Virus record (IMG/VR): IMGVR_UViG_3300046028_001478
Location: 1-23,019 of that record
Direction: 5' to 3' (one strand)
DNA length: 23,019 nt
Source: a virus
The notes beneath the pieces were generated by a model that was not told where the DNA came from, searched no databases, and saw nothing but the letters and a program-made list of their open reading frames with translations. Made by a program: the position numbers and the translations under genes. This document shows, piece by piece, positions 14,182 through 20,421 of the stretch (positions are counted from its first letter, which is position 1; each line of letters opens with the position of its first letter).

Positions 14182-14567
14182 TGGACTTGCCAAAGAAAGA
14201 CAGCCGTAGATACCAGATTTGTGTTGCTTTTGCTAACTCTGGAATGATGACGTTGCATAGCTTAGTTGAGGAGCATGGCTTGTTTGGTTTTAGAGACAAG
14301 CAGCGGCTTTCATCTGAGATGAATTACTTATGCACTACTGGCTGCATTAAAAAGCTCAAAGAGGCTTATATGCCTACCTATGAGCTGCGTCTGGCTATAC
14401 AGTCGTTTGATAAGCCTGGGCTAGTTAAATCACGAGAGCCAGTACCGTTTAAAGAATTATCTGACAAGTTTATGTTGCCAAAGGTTAGCCCACGGGGTGA
14501 GCCACTAAGGGACATTTCATATATCGGTTTAGGAGCAAGCATTGCTGAACACGTCTACCGTTTCTAG
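14181..14567 (+). CDS. Winged-helix-like hypothetical protein
   Basis: 128 residues. Residues ~8-70 (SRRYQICVAFANSGMMTLHS, then DKQRLSSEMNYLCTTGCIKK and a YMPTYEL strand) resemble a small winged-helix domain; the C-terminal half is Pro/Lys-rich without motifs. It starts on the last base of the preceding stop (TAATG) and its end contains the start and ribosome-binding site of a further small gene. It is probably regulatory, from its fold and from sitting between two zinc-ribbon genes. No family name can be given with confidence. Confidence 0.6.
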   Translation: MDLPKKDSRRYQICVAFANSGMMTLHSLVEEHGLFGFRDKQRLSSEMNYLCTTGCIKKLKEAYMPTYELRLAIQSFDKPGLVKSREPVPFKELSDKFMLPKVSPRGEPLRDISYIGLGASIAEHVYRF

Positions 14568-14685
14568 TCCTGACTATACGTTTAGGCAAAAGTTCTGCCC
14601 AGGCTGTAAACGGGCTAGATCAGAAAAGAACTTTAATGGCGGAGTTCTATGCAAGATTTGCAGACTGCGTAAAGTTAAGCTATAG
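14542..14685 (+). CDS. 47-residue zinc-ribbon protein with TTG start
   Basis: The frame is open from 14533 to the TAG at 14683-14685 and encodes CPGCKRARSEKNFNGG followed by VLCKICRLRKVKL: two C-x2-C pairs 16 residues apart with a basic tail, a clear treble-clef or zinc-ribbon signature. No ATG exists in the frame. TTG 14542 is preceded by AGGAG at 6-base spacing (14531-14535), so it is the likely start, overlapping the previous gene by 26 bp. The protein could bind nucleic acid through its Arg/Lys-rich end. The TATAGT box of the following RNA promoter overlaps its last codons. Confidence 0.7.
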   Translation: MLNTSTVSSPDYTFRQKFCPGCKRARSEKNFNGGVLCKICRLRKVKL

Positions 14686-14686
14686 T
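14658..14686 (+). promoter_or_regulatory. Putative sigma70 promoter of the structured RNA
   Basis: TTGCAG (14658-14663), 17-bp spacer, TATAGT (14681-14686), giving a predicted start near 14693. Both hexamers and the spacing are identical to the leftward promoter at 13762-13790, and in both the -10 box is preceded by GC. The start would fall four bases before the first paired base of the RNA. The promoter overlaps the end of the small zinc-ribbon gene. Confidence 0.6.
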
Positions 14687-14692
14687 AGCTAC

Positions 14693-14797
14693 GTGCTTGG
14701 CAGCGCGTAAACGAGTAAGCCTTAGATGGGACTCTGCTGGTTACTCACCAGTCTGCCAACGATCTTATGATCGAGAGTCTCACCTAGGGCTTTTTTT
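14693..14797 (+). ncRNA. Candidate phage structured RNA: three-way junction with pseudoknot and intrinsic terminator
   Basis: About 105 nt. P1 is an 18-bp stem (14718-14735 with 14774-14791; one A-C mismatch, two G-U pairs). Inside it are P2 (14736-14741 with 14747-14752, 5-nt loop) and P3 (14760-14764 with 14769-14773, loop TTAT). The only unpaired bases of the junction, CTGCCAA (14753-14759), are perfectly complementary to TTGGCAG (14697-14703) at the predicted 5' end. Seven T follow P1. The RNA may act in trans, or as a leader attenuating the replication operon whose first ATG is at 14810. It matches no family I can name. A tRNA was considered: the 7-bp helix abuts a 7-nt-loop arm, but T-loop, D-arm and CCA features are missing. 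Confidence 0.7.
14718..14797 (+). terminator. Intrinsic terminator formed by P1 and a T tract
   Basis: The long P1 stem ends in CTAGGGCT, whose last T begins the run of seven T (14791-14797), the usual rho-independent layout except that the hairpin loop is replaced by two internal hairpins. It lies 12 bp before the ATG of the replication operon, so full termination there would isolate that operon unless it is bypassed. Confidence 0.7.
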
Positions 14798-14809
14798 ATT
14801 GGAAAAGCT

Positions 14810-15463
14810 ATGCACTACTATCAATTTAATATTGGAGATTATGCTAGTCACACTAGGCATTTAACCATTGTCGAAGATGCAATTTATAGGCGATTGCTTG
14901 ATGCTTATTACCTGCATGAACATCCGTTGAACGCCTGTACAACGTCTGTTGCACGTCAGATCAACGCGAGAGAGTACGAGTCAGAAATTCAAACTATTTT
15001 GGAGGAATTTTTTGCATTAACGGAAGATGGTTGGGTCAATTTTCGTGCAGATAAAGAGATAAAACACTTCCATTCCAAGATAGAACAGGCTCAAAAGGCA
15101 GGCAGAGCCTCAGCTGTAGCAAGATTGAACAGACGTTCAACATTCGTACCAACGGATGTTCAACCAAACATAAAACAAGAAACAATAAACAATAAACATA
15201 GTATTAGCAAACCAGACGATGTAATCCTTTCAGTTTGGACTGACTTTGTAGCTCATCGAAAACTAAAGAAAGCAACTATTACCGAAACGGTAATTAATTC
15301 AATTCGCAAAGAAGCTAAAAAAGCTGGCATACCTTTTGAGGATGCTTTGGCTGAAACTTGCGCTAGAGGTTGGCAAGGCTTTAAGGCTGAGTGGTATAAA
15401 AAGCAAGAACCTGCAAAACCAGTATCAAAACTTAAATACTGGGAAAAAGGTTATCAGCCATGA
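14810..15463 (+). CDS. DUF1376 (YdaU-type) replication-associated protein
   Basis: 217 residues. The N-terminus MHYYQFNIGDYASHTRHLT, followed by VEDAIYRRLLDAYYLHEHPL, is the signature of DUF1376, found in phage replication modules and thought to act like an initiator or helicase-loading protein. A linker of ~40 polar residues (110-150) leads to a C-terminal helical domain (VWTDFVAHRKLKKATITETV, then GIPFEDALAETCARGWQGFK) that resembles the DnaT/DnaD-like tails of loaders. GGAAAAG lies upstream of the ATG, directly after the T tract. It is followed two genes later by the helicase. A loader role is inferred from context. Confidence 0.8.
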   Translation: MHYYQFNIGDYASHTRHLTIVEDAIYRRLLDAYYLHEHPLNACTTSVARQINAREYESEIQTILEEFFALTEDGWVNFRADKEIKHFHSKIEQAQKAGRASAVARLNRRSTFVPTDVQPNIKQETINNKHSISKPDDVILSVWTDFVAHRKLKKATITETVINSIRKEAKKAGIPFEDALAETCARGWQGFKAEWYKKQEPAKPVSKLKYWEKGYQP

Positions 15464-15810
15464 AAGGCCATGTAGAACTACTCAAGTTGCGTATAGAAGG
15501 TTTTAAACCAAGAGGCTTGTGGGTGTGCTACGGACATGATCCACTAAAGGGCTGGAATACTTGGTCTAAGGCTGGCGATACATTGGCATTTCCTGAAATT
15601 GAGATATTGCCGATAGAAAATATCAATCAACTAGACTTGCGGTTTGCTGTAGGATTAACTGTACACATTTCAAGTAATGAACCCCTTGCAAAACTAAAGA
15701 AAATTCATAACGCTTTTGTTTTTGCCAAGGCTAAATCGGTTTTCGTATCCACTAAAAAATGCTTAATCTTACCTTCAGGGAGCGTATTAGATGACTATGT
15801 TCCTGCGTGA
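15460..15810 (+). CDS. Hypothetical protein between replication genes
   Basis: 116 residues, alpha/beta with no catalytic motif I recognise. Start ATG overlaps the previous stop as ATGA, with AAAGG upstream. It begins MKGHVELLKLRIEGFKPRGL and contains VWVCYGH-like aromatic strands and a short Lys-rich helix (EPLAKLKKIHNAFVFAKAKS). The 3' end overlaps the helicase gene by 20 bp, so it is tightly coupled to it and probably works with the replication proteins. No family assignment is possible. Confidence 0.6.
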   Translation: MKGHVELLKLRIEGFKPRGLWVCYGHDPLKGWNTWSKAGDTLAFPEIEILPIENINQLDLRFAVGLTVHISSNEPLAKLKKIHNAFVFAKAKSVFVSTKKCLILPSGSVLDDYVPA

Positions 15811-16747
15811 AGATATTGATTTCTCAGCGTATCTGCGAGCTACCGATCTCAAGCAAAACGTCAAGGACGTATCGACATGGGTTGATGAGCTTACAGACAA
15901 TCTTGAAAATCCTGTTATCGAAAAATCTACTCCTATGGAATGGGAGTGTACAAAGAACTTTGCATTTAGACCTGGTGAGGTAACTGTTTGGGCAGGTTCC
16001 AATGGTGGCGGTAAGTCTTTGCTGACAGGCCAGATTGCACTAGGTTTAGTCAAGCGCGGCGAGAAAGTATGCGTTGCTAGCTTTGAGATGAAACCCAAAG
16101 TATCGATTAAACGGCTTATAAGGCAGTTTGCAGGCGAAAACGTCGAGCAGTTGGCATCCACACATGGACTGCCCTACAAACGCGCCTTGTATGACCGTTT
16201 TAAGGCTTTTGGTACTGGCAATATTTGGTTCTATGACCAACAGGGTACGGTGACAGCAGATCAGGTTATCTCGATGGCAAGATATTGCGCTGTTGAGTTA
16301 GGTGTAACTCATGTGTTTATTGATAGCTTGATGAAGTGCGTTGCTGGCGAGGATGACTACAACGGTCAAAAGCGCTTTGTTGATGAGATCACTGCATTGG
16401 CTAGAGATCACAATATCCATGTACATCTTGTCCACCATATTCGAAAATTGCAGTCTGACGAGTTGATGCCGAACAAAAATGATTTGCGCGGCAGTAGCTC
16501 TATCACGGATCAGGTTGACAATGTGTTTATCGTCTGGCGCAATAAGAAAAAAGAGAACGAAGTCAATAAAGGTATGGAGACAGATATGTCTGCGCCTGAC
16601 ATGATTTTAATGAACGAAAAGCAGCGAAACGGAGAGTCTACTGAGTGGTATCACATGTGGTTCCATTGGGAAAGTAGCCAGTTTATTGAGAAATGGCAGG
16701 GCTTTCCTAGTGACTTTGACAATAAAGGACGGTTTAGAGGTGCATGA
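15791..16747 (+). CDS. DnaB-type replicative helicase (RecA-fold, no primase domain)
   Basis: 318 residues, similar to the C-terminal motor of T7 gp4 and Twinkle. Walker A is GSNGGGKS at 69-76, the catalytic Glu is in SFEM (E99), Walker B is HVFIDSL (D178), and HHIRK (215-219) and DLRGSSSITDQVDNVFIVWR (231-250) match the later DnaB motifs and arginine-finger region. There is no zinc or TOPRIM primase region, so priming must come from the host or from a gene outside the window. GGGAG lies 8 bases before the start. It would be a ring-shaped 5'-3' unwinding enzyme at the phage fork. Confidence 0.88.
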   Translation: MTMFLREDIDFSAYLRATDLKQNVKDVSTWVDELTDNLENPVIEKSTPMEWECTKNFAFRPGEVTVWAGSNGGGKSLLTGQIALGLVKRGEKVCVASFEMKPKVSIKRLIRQFAGENVEQLASTHGLPYKRALYDRFKAFGTGNIWFYDQQGTVTADQVISMARYCAVELGVTHVFIDSLMKCVAGEDDYNGQKRFVDEITALARDHNIHVHLVHHIRKLQSDELMPNKNDLRGSSSITDQVDNVFIVWRNKKKENEVNKGMETDMSAPDMILMNEKQRNGESTEWYHMWFHWESSQFIEKWQGFPSDFDNKGRFRGA

Positions 16748-16943
16748 GTTTTTTGAAGAAGAACGGCATAGGTGTGAAGTCAGGCAGGTTATCAAGTGGC
16801 GAGTGCAAGACAGAAACAAAGCAATGGAGTACCTGCAAGCTGTAGCAAGCAAAAGAGGCCAGGAATCAGCGGACAGGTTAAGGAAGGATTCTGCTGACCA
16901 ATGGGAACGTAAAAACCGAGGATTGGAGGGAGATTGGAAATGA
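16740..16943 (+). CDS. Small conserved charged phage protein
   Basis: 67 residues from GTG 16740; an upstream TTG at 16686 is in frame but would overlap the helicase by 62 bp. It is highly charged: EFFEEERHRCEVRQVIKWRV, then KRGQESADRLRKDSADQWER, ending NRGLEGDWK. The end R(K)xNRGxxGDW and the CEVRxxI motif recur in short phage proteins of unknown function, as I recall (DUF7696-like). Translation overlaps the next gene through ATGA. A protein- or DNA-binding helical role is possible; nothing catalytic is visible. Confidence 0.62.
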   Translation: MHEFFEEERHRCEVRQVIKWRVQDRNKAMEYLQAVASKRGQESADRLRKDSADQWERKNRGLEGDWK

Positions 16944-17146
16944 TGACGCGGGATGAAACTAACCACGTTTTATTCATATTGGAAAAAATTGCAGAAGGTT
17001 GTACACAAGTTATAGAAGAAAAAGACGTAATTGAAAATGAAAAAATTATTGCCAAACTTATATTGGATGATCTTAAAATTCCAATAAAAATATTACATAC
17101 AGGATTACATCGTGGTTTTATAAAACAAGAGTCAAAAAAAATTTAA
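16940..17146 (+). CDS. Small AT-rich hypothetical protein
   Basis: 68 residues from ATG 16940, chosen because GGGAG lies 7 bases upstream and the start overlaps the previous stop as ATGA; a TTG two codons upstream is less likely. Helical, rich in Glu, Ile and Lys (FILEKIAEGCTQVIEEKDVI). Codons are clearly more AT-rich than in the helicase gene before it. No family recognised. It begins a short stretch of AT-rich genes that ends with the nuclease at 17926. Confidence 0.55.
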   Translation: MMTRDETNHVLFILEKIAEGCTQVIEEKDVIENEKIIAKLILDDLKIPIKILHTGLHRGFIKQESKKI

Positions 17147-17158
17147 AGGAGATTAAAA

Positions 17159-17395
17159 ATGAAACACAATGAGTTAGAAAATAGGGCATTAATAACATTA
17201 GTTGAATCACTTGATAAACAAATTGATAGATTAGAAATTATGAATGAAAAACAATTTGATAATATTAGTATATTAGTGGATTATATTTTTAAAACTCAAG
17301 GAATGGATAATCTTTATAACGTAGCAAAAGAAATTGATGAAAAAAATGGTAATGATGATTTTCAAACTTTTATTGCAGTATCTGTTCCTTTTTAA
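17159..17395 (+). CDS. Small AT-rich helical protein
   Basis: 78 residues with the strongest ribosome-binding site in the region (AAAGGAG, 7 bases before ATG). Residues ~5-50 are a continuous charged helix (NELENRALITLVESLDKQID, then RLEIMNEKQFDNISILVDYI), probably a coiled coil. No motif or family recognised. Base composition resembles its two neighbours, suggesting that the three genes arrived together. Confidence 0.6.
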   Translation: MKHNELENRALITLVESLDKQIDRLEIMNEKQFDNISILVDYIFKTQGMDNLYNVAKEIDEKNGNDDFQTFIAVSVPF

Positions 17396-17404
17396 TGAAA
17401 AAGA

Positions 17405-17926
17405 ATGGAAATAAATCTATCTTCTACTGACATTATTTTAGCTGCTCATTATGCTGGAACAATTGAGGATGCTAAAAATATAAATTCAGTTAAAAATAAT
17501 GGCAAATATAAAATGAATGGTTTTGCTGCTCATTATATTGGGATGCTTGGAGAGGTAGCCATTTGCAAGTATTTAAACATTAATGTGCAAAGCAATATTA
17601 CATTTGGTGGCGATGGTGGTGTTGATTTGATATATAAAAATCAGACTATCCAATTAAAAACAAGAGCCGGTGATAATCCAGAACCACGATATATTATTTT
17701 TGATAATCTTGATGAGTTTAAAACAGACTGGGCTATTTTATGTTCATTAAAATCTGCCACAGAAATTAAAATACATGGATTCACAAGCAAAGAAAGATTT
17801 ACTTTAAAGCATATAAATAAGAATTTTAGTTATGGCGATAGAGTTTGTTTGGATGAAAAGTATTTAACTGATATTTCAAAGTTTAACGAGGCTACAGAAT
17901 GGTATCTAAAAAATGAGAGCTGCTAG
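17405..17926 (+). CDS. Putative PD-(D/E)XK-type nuclease
   Basis: 173 residues. GMLGEVAICKYL places E50 in the usual first helix; GGDGGVDLIYKNQTIQLKTR gives D70/D74 and Q83-x-K85, the D...(E/Q)-x-K core of PD-(D/E)XK nucleases. The order and spacing fit restriction-endonuclease-like phage enzymes. The C-terminal half lacks further motifs. The gene is AT-rich, its end overlaps the next nuclease gene by 14 bp, and it may be a recent acquisition. It could be a homing, recombination or anti-host DNA nuclease; the substrate is unknown. Confidence 0.68.
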   Translation: MEINLSSTDIILAAHYAGTIEDAKNINSVKNNGKYKMNGFAAHYIGMLGEVAICKYLNINVQSNITFGGDGGVDLIYKNQTIQLKTRAGDNPEPRYIIFDNLDEFKTDWAILCSLKSATEIKIHGFTSKERFTLKHINKNFSYGDRVCLDEKYLTDISKFNEATEWYLKNESC

Positions 17927-18206
17927 AGTTGACGTAAATCAAAAGCATATTGTCAATTGCTTGCGTAAAGAGGGTTTTACTGTTCAGCACTTGCACCACG
18001 TCGGTGAAGGTTGTCCAGACATTTTAGTAGGCCACAAAGGACTCAATATACTTTTGGAGATCAAGGACGGTAGAAAACCTGAGTCGGAGCGCAAACTTAC
18101 AGCGCAGCAGATAATCTTTCACAAGATGTGGAAAGGCCAGGTTGAGGTGGTTATTAGTCCAGAGCAAGCAATTCTAGCTGTCTTGGCGCATACCAATGGC
18201 AAATAA
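17913..18206 (+). CDS. VRR-NUC / resolvase-like PD-(D/E)XK nuclease
   Basis: 97 residues. The core is GCPDILVGHKGLNILLEIKDG: D36, E49 and K51 form the PD...ExK active site, followed by LTAQQIIFHKMWKGQVEVV with the conserved Gln of VRR-NUC phage enzymes. The length fits stand-alone VRR-NUC nucleases that cut branched or flapped DNA. It lies near ERF and helicase functions, so a role in processing recombination or replication intermediates is likely. It overlaps both neighbouring genes, indicating co-translation. Confidence 0.82.
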   Translation: MRAARVDVNQKHIVNCLRKEGFTVQHLHHVGEGCPDILVGHKGLNILLEIKDGRKPESERKLTAQQIIFHKMWKGQVEVVISPEQAILAVLAHTNGK

Positions 18207-18654
18207 CAAAAAACCAAGAAAGCGGCATATTCCTCGCAGAAACATCTTGCCAATGACGATCCGACACAATGCACAAAGTGAGCAAACATTGCAGTTAGTA
18301 CCGCATACCGAACTAATGAAGTTTCGTGAGGGTGTAGGTGACGAGATAGGCTGGAATACCATCACAGCTCGATTAAACGTCGGGTTAGTGGCTGCATACC
18401 AAGCTGACTTTGATCCTGAGTATTACTTGCTAATGGATAGTTTAAAAGCAATTGTTAATGTGCGAGAGCGATTTTTAAATACTGGCAGGTGGGGATTATC
18501 TGGTGACGATCTTAAAAGCATTGGCGATGGTTTAGTTACTACTGATAATCTACAGCTATCAATAACAAGAAAGCAATTATCAAAAGCTATTGACTACGTA
18601 TTTAAAAACGCAGGAGCTTTAGACGATGTTTCTAACGTATACGTGCAAATATGA
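18196..18654 (+). CDS. Hypothetical protein conserved in phage replication regions
   Basis: 152 residues. A basic N-terminus (NNKKPRKRHIPRRNILPMTI) is followed by a helical body (FREGVGDEIGWNTITARLNV, YYLLMDSLKAIVNVRERF). The KKRxxPRRxxLPMT start recurs in phage proteins of unknown role. The basic leader suggests nucleic-acid contact. It overlaps the nuclease stop by 11 bp and the next start by 4 bp, so it is co-translated with both. Confidence 0.6.
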   Translation: MANNKKPRKRHIPRRNILPMTIRHNAQSEQTLQLVPHTELMKFREGVGDEIGWNTITARLNVGLVAAYQADFDPEYYLLMDSLKAIVNVRERFLNTGRWGLSGDDLKSIGDGLVTTDNLQLSITRKQLSKAIDYVFKNAGALDDVSNVYVQI

Positions 18655-18974
18655 TAAATCCTAATGAAGCAATAGATTACATAATCAAGCACTCACAGGC
18701 TTATGCTAAAGCTAAAGCTCAAGTTACTTATTTGACTGAGTATCGCAAGACTAAGAAAGCTATTTGTTTTCAATCAAGCCTAAGATCAACAATGGCAGAG
18801 AAAGAAGCAGATGCTTATGCTCATCCAGAGTACCAGGCTGTACTTGAAGGTCTTAGGGAGGCTGTAGAGGAGGCTGAGAGGCTTCGCTGGATGCTCATAG
18901 CAGCACAGGCTAGGGTTGATGTCTGGAGATCGTATGAGGCTTCTAATCGCAGCATAGATAAAAGAACACAATGA
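18651..18974 (+). CDS. Coiled-coil phage protein of unknown function
   Basis: 107 residues, nearly all helical. The segment AEKEADAYAHPEYQAVLEGL, followed by EAVEEAERLRWMLIAAQARV and WRSYEASNRSIDK, is a pattern I recognise as widely conserved in phages but without a defined role. Its start overlaps the previous stop and its stop overlaps the next start (both ATGA). A structural adaptor in the replication or recombination complex is possible. Confidence 0.65.
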   Translation: MINPNEAIDYIIKHSQAYAKAKAQVTYLTEYRKTKKAICFQSSLRSTMAEKEADAYAHPEYQAVLEGLREAVEEAERLRWMLIAAQARVDVWRSYEASNRSIDKRTQ

Positions 18975-19789
18975 AAAATCCATTTGTAATTGATGAGCCA
19001 ACAGTAATTTCATTTTCAGGTGGAAGAACATCTGGCTATATGCTTTGGCGTGTACTTGAGGCGAATGGTGGGACGTTACCAGAACAAGCAATTGTTTGTT
19101 TTGCTAATACAGGAAAGGAAGAAGAATCGACGCTACAATTTGTAAAAGATTGCGAGGAACAATGGAGCGTAAAAATTCATTGGGTTGAGTTTCGTGATGA
19201 TGATAATAAATTTGCAGAAGTCACTTTTGATACTGCAAGCAGAAATGGGGAGCCATTTGAGCAATTAATTATTAAAAAAAAATATTTGCCTAATCCTGTG
19301 ACTAGGTTTTGTACGATTGAATTAAAAATAAGAGCAATACATAAGTTTCTTAAAAGCAAAGGTTGGAAACATAATGAAAATATGGATTGGGTTGGCATAA
19401 GGGCAGATGAGCCAAGAAGGGCAGCAAAGATAGATCGGAGCAGGTTGCCACTTGTAGCTGCTGGTATTACATCAAAAGATGTTGGTAATTTTTGGCTTAA
19501 TCAAAGTTTTGACTTACAGTTGCCAAATATCAATGGGAAAACAATGCATGGAAACTGCGACTTATGTTTCCTGAAGGGTAGATCACAAACATTAAGCCTG
19601 ATTGCGGAAAAGCCAGATCGCGCTGTCTGGTGGGCAAAGATGGAAACTTTAGTGCAAACAAGCAATAAATCTTACGGTCAAGGCGCTAGGTTTAGAAAAG
19701 ATAGGCCAAGCTACGCAGATATGCACAAATATATCAATGAGCAAGATGATATGTTTGATGATTCAATTTCATGTTTTTGTGGTGATTAA
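18971..19789 (+). CDS. PAPS-reductase-like PP-loop protein with Cys cluster
   Basis: 272 residues of the adenine-nucleotide alpha-hydrolase fold. The PP-loop is SFSGGRTSG (14-22). Other marks are FANTGKEEE (44-52), RFCTIELK with C114, CDLCFLKG (C196, C199) and the C-terminal CFCGD (C268, C270). The five Cys could bind an iron-sulfur cluster as in sulfur-transferring members such as DndC or APS reductases. Phage homologues are common, yet the reaction is mostly unknown; DNA or tRNA thiolation or sulfonucleotide chemistry are options. Coupled by ATGA to the preceding gene; codon use is AT-rich. Confidence 0.78.
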   Translation: MKNPFVIDEPTVISFSGGRTSGYMLWRVLEANGGTLPEQAIVCFANTGKEEESTLQFVKDCEEQWSVKIHWVEFRDDDNKFAEVTFDTASRNGEPFEQLIIKKKYLPNPVTRFCTIELKIRAIHKFLKSKGWKHNENMDWVGIRADEPRRAAKIDRSRLPLVAAGITSKDVGNFWLNQSFDLQLPNINGKTMHGNCDLCFLKGRSQTLSLIAEKPDRAVWWAKMETLVQTSNKSYGQGARFRKDRPSYADMHKYINEQDDMFDDSISCFCGD

Positions 19790-19801
19790 ATAAAGGAAAC
19801 A

Positions 19802-19987
19802 ATGGATAAGAACGTGCAAGCAGTCAGGCAAAAACTGGCAGATCGAGCTGAGTTCGGCATGATGAAATATGGTGTCAGCACAGAGAGAACGGACTTGTCT
19901 GCAAAGCAATGGCTTATCCACGCACAAGAGGAAGCAATGGACTTAGCTGTATACCTGCAAAGACTTATAGACGATATTGATGACTAA
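19802..19987 (+). CDS. Small MazG-like / dNTP-hydrolase-type protein
   Basis: 61 residues. RAEFGMMKYGVSTERTDLSA followed by WLIHAQEEAMDLAVYLQRLI contains the E-E-x2-D metal-binding helix (E44-E45-x2-D48) and matches very small MazG-like proteins of phages. It lacks the second half of a full MazG domain, so it may act as an oligomer. AAAGGA lies before the ATG. It overlaps the following nuclease gene by 8 bp. Hydrolysis of (d)NTPs is inferred from the motif. Confidence 0.65.
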   Translation: MDKNVQAVRQKLADRAEFGMMKYGVSTERTDLSAKQWLIHAQEEAMDLAVYLQRLIDDIDD

Positions 19988-20276
19988 GGACGAAAAGAAA
20001 TATCTATCGAAATTGGTAGACATTGGTTGTATAATTTGCTATAGGAACGGCTATCCTCAGACACCAGCAGAAGTGCATCATGTTCGGGGATTAGGGCTAG
20101 GTATGGGTGTCAGAAGTGGGCATTACGACACTATTCCGCTTTGCCCAAGCCACCACAGAGGTAATGATGGGTATCACGGCATGGGTCGCAAAGCCTTTGA
20201 ACGGAAGTACCAGATAACTGAGATTGACTTACTTGTACAAGTTAAGGGGCTGCTGAATGAAAAAGACGAAAGCTGA
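19980..20276 (+). CDS. Ref-family / HNH-type nuclease
   Basis: 98 residues from ATG 19980. GCIICYRNG (C17, C20), AEVHHVRG (H33, H34), GHYDTIPLCPSHHRG (C55, H58, H59) and GYHGMGRKAFERKY match the P1 Ref / RecA-dependent nuclease family, a beta-beta-alpha-metal HNH variant with a structural zinc. P1 Ref cuts at RecA-made displacement loops. The length is close to the catalytic domain alone. Here it lies among recombination genes and overlaps the small MazG-like gene and the next small gene. Confidence 0.82.
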   Translation: MTKDEKKYLSKLVDIGCIICYRNGYPQTPAEVHHVRGLGLGMGVRSGHYDTIPLCPSHHRGNDGYHGMGRKAFERKYQITEIDLLVQVKGLLNEKDES

Positions 20277-20421
20277 AAAGAAGGTCAGTAAGGTGATGAC
20301 TGAGTTTAAGGGTGGAACATTGCACTCAGGCAAAGGTGGCCCAGTAGTAAAGAATCCTAAGCAAGCTATCGCAATTGCATTATCAGAGGCAAAAATTGCC
20401 AAGAAAGGGAAGAAAAAATGA
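20257..20421 (+). CDS. Small DUF6496-like protein
   Basis: 54 residues. KVMTEFKGGTLHSGKGGPVV followed by KNPKQAIAIALSEAKI is the DUF6496 signature, a short protein spread among bacteria and phages without a known function. It is rich in Lys (MKKTKAEKKVSK at the start, KIAKKGKKK at the end), which suggests nucleic-acid or acidic-protein binding. It overlaps the Ref gene by 20 bp and the next gene as ATGA. Confidence 0.75.
   Translation: MKKTKAEKKVSKVMTEFKGGTLHSGKGGPVVKNPKQAIAIALSEAKIAKKGKKK

Noticed and set aside
14697-14760. Possible tRNA in the structured RNA region
   Set aside because: A 7-bp acceptor-like helix adjoins a 5-bp arm with a 7-nt loop, but the loop reads TTACTCA rather than TTCRANY, only 32 nt are left for the D and anticodon arms, and there is no CCA or proper D-loop GG.
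16686-16739. Extension of the small charged protein to TTG 16686
   Set aside because: It would overlap the helicase by 62 bp and has no ribosome-binding site; the conserved-looking part begins at GTG 16740.
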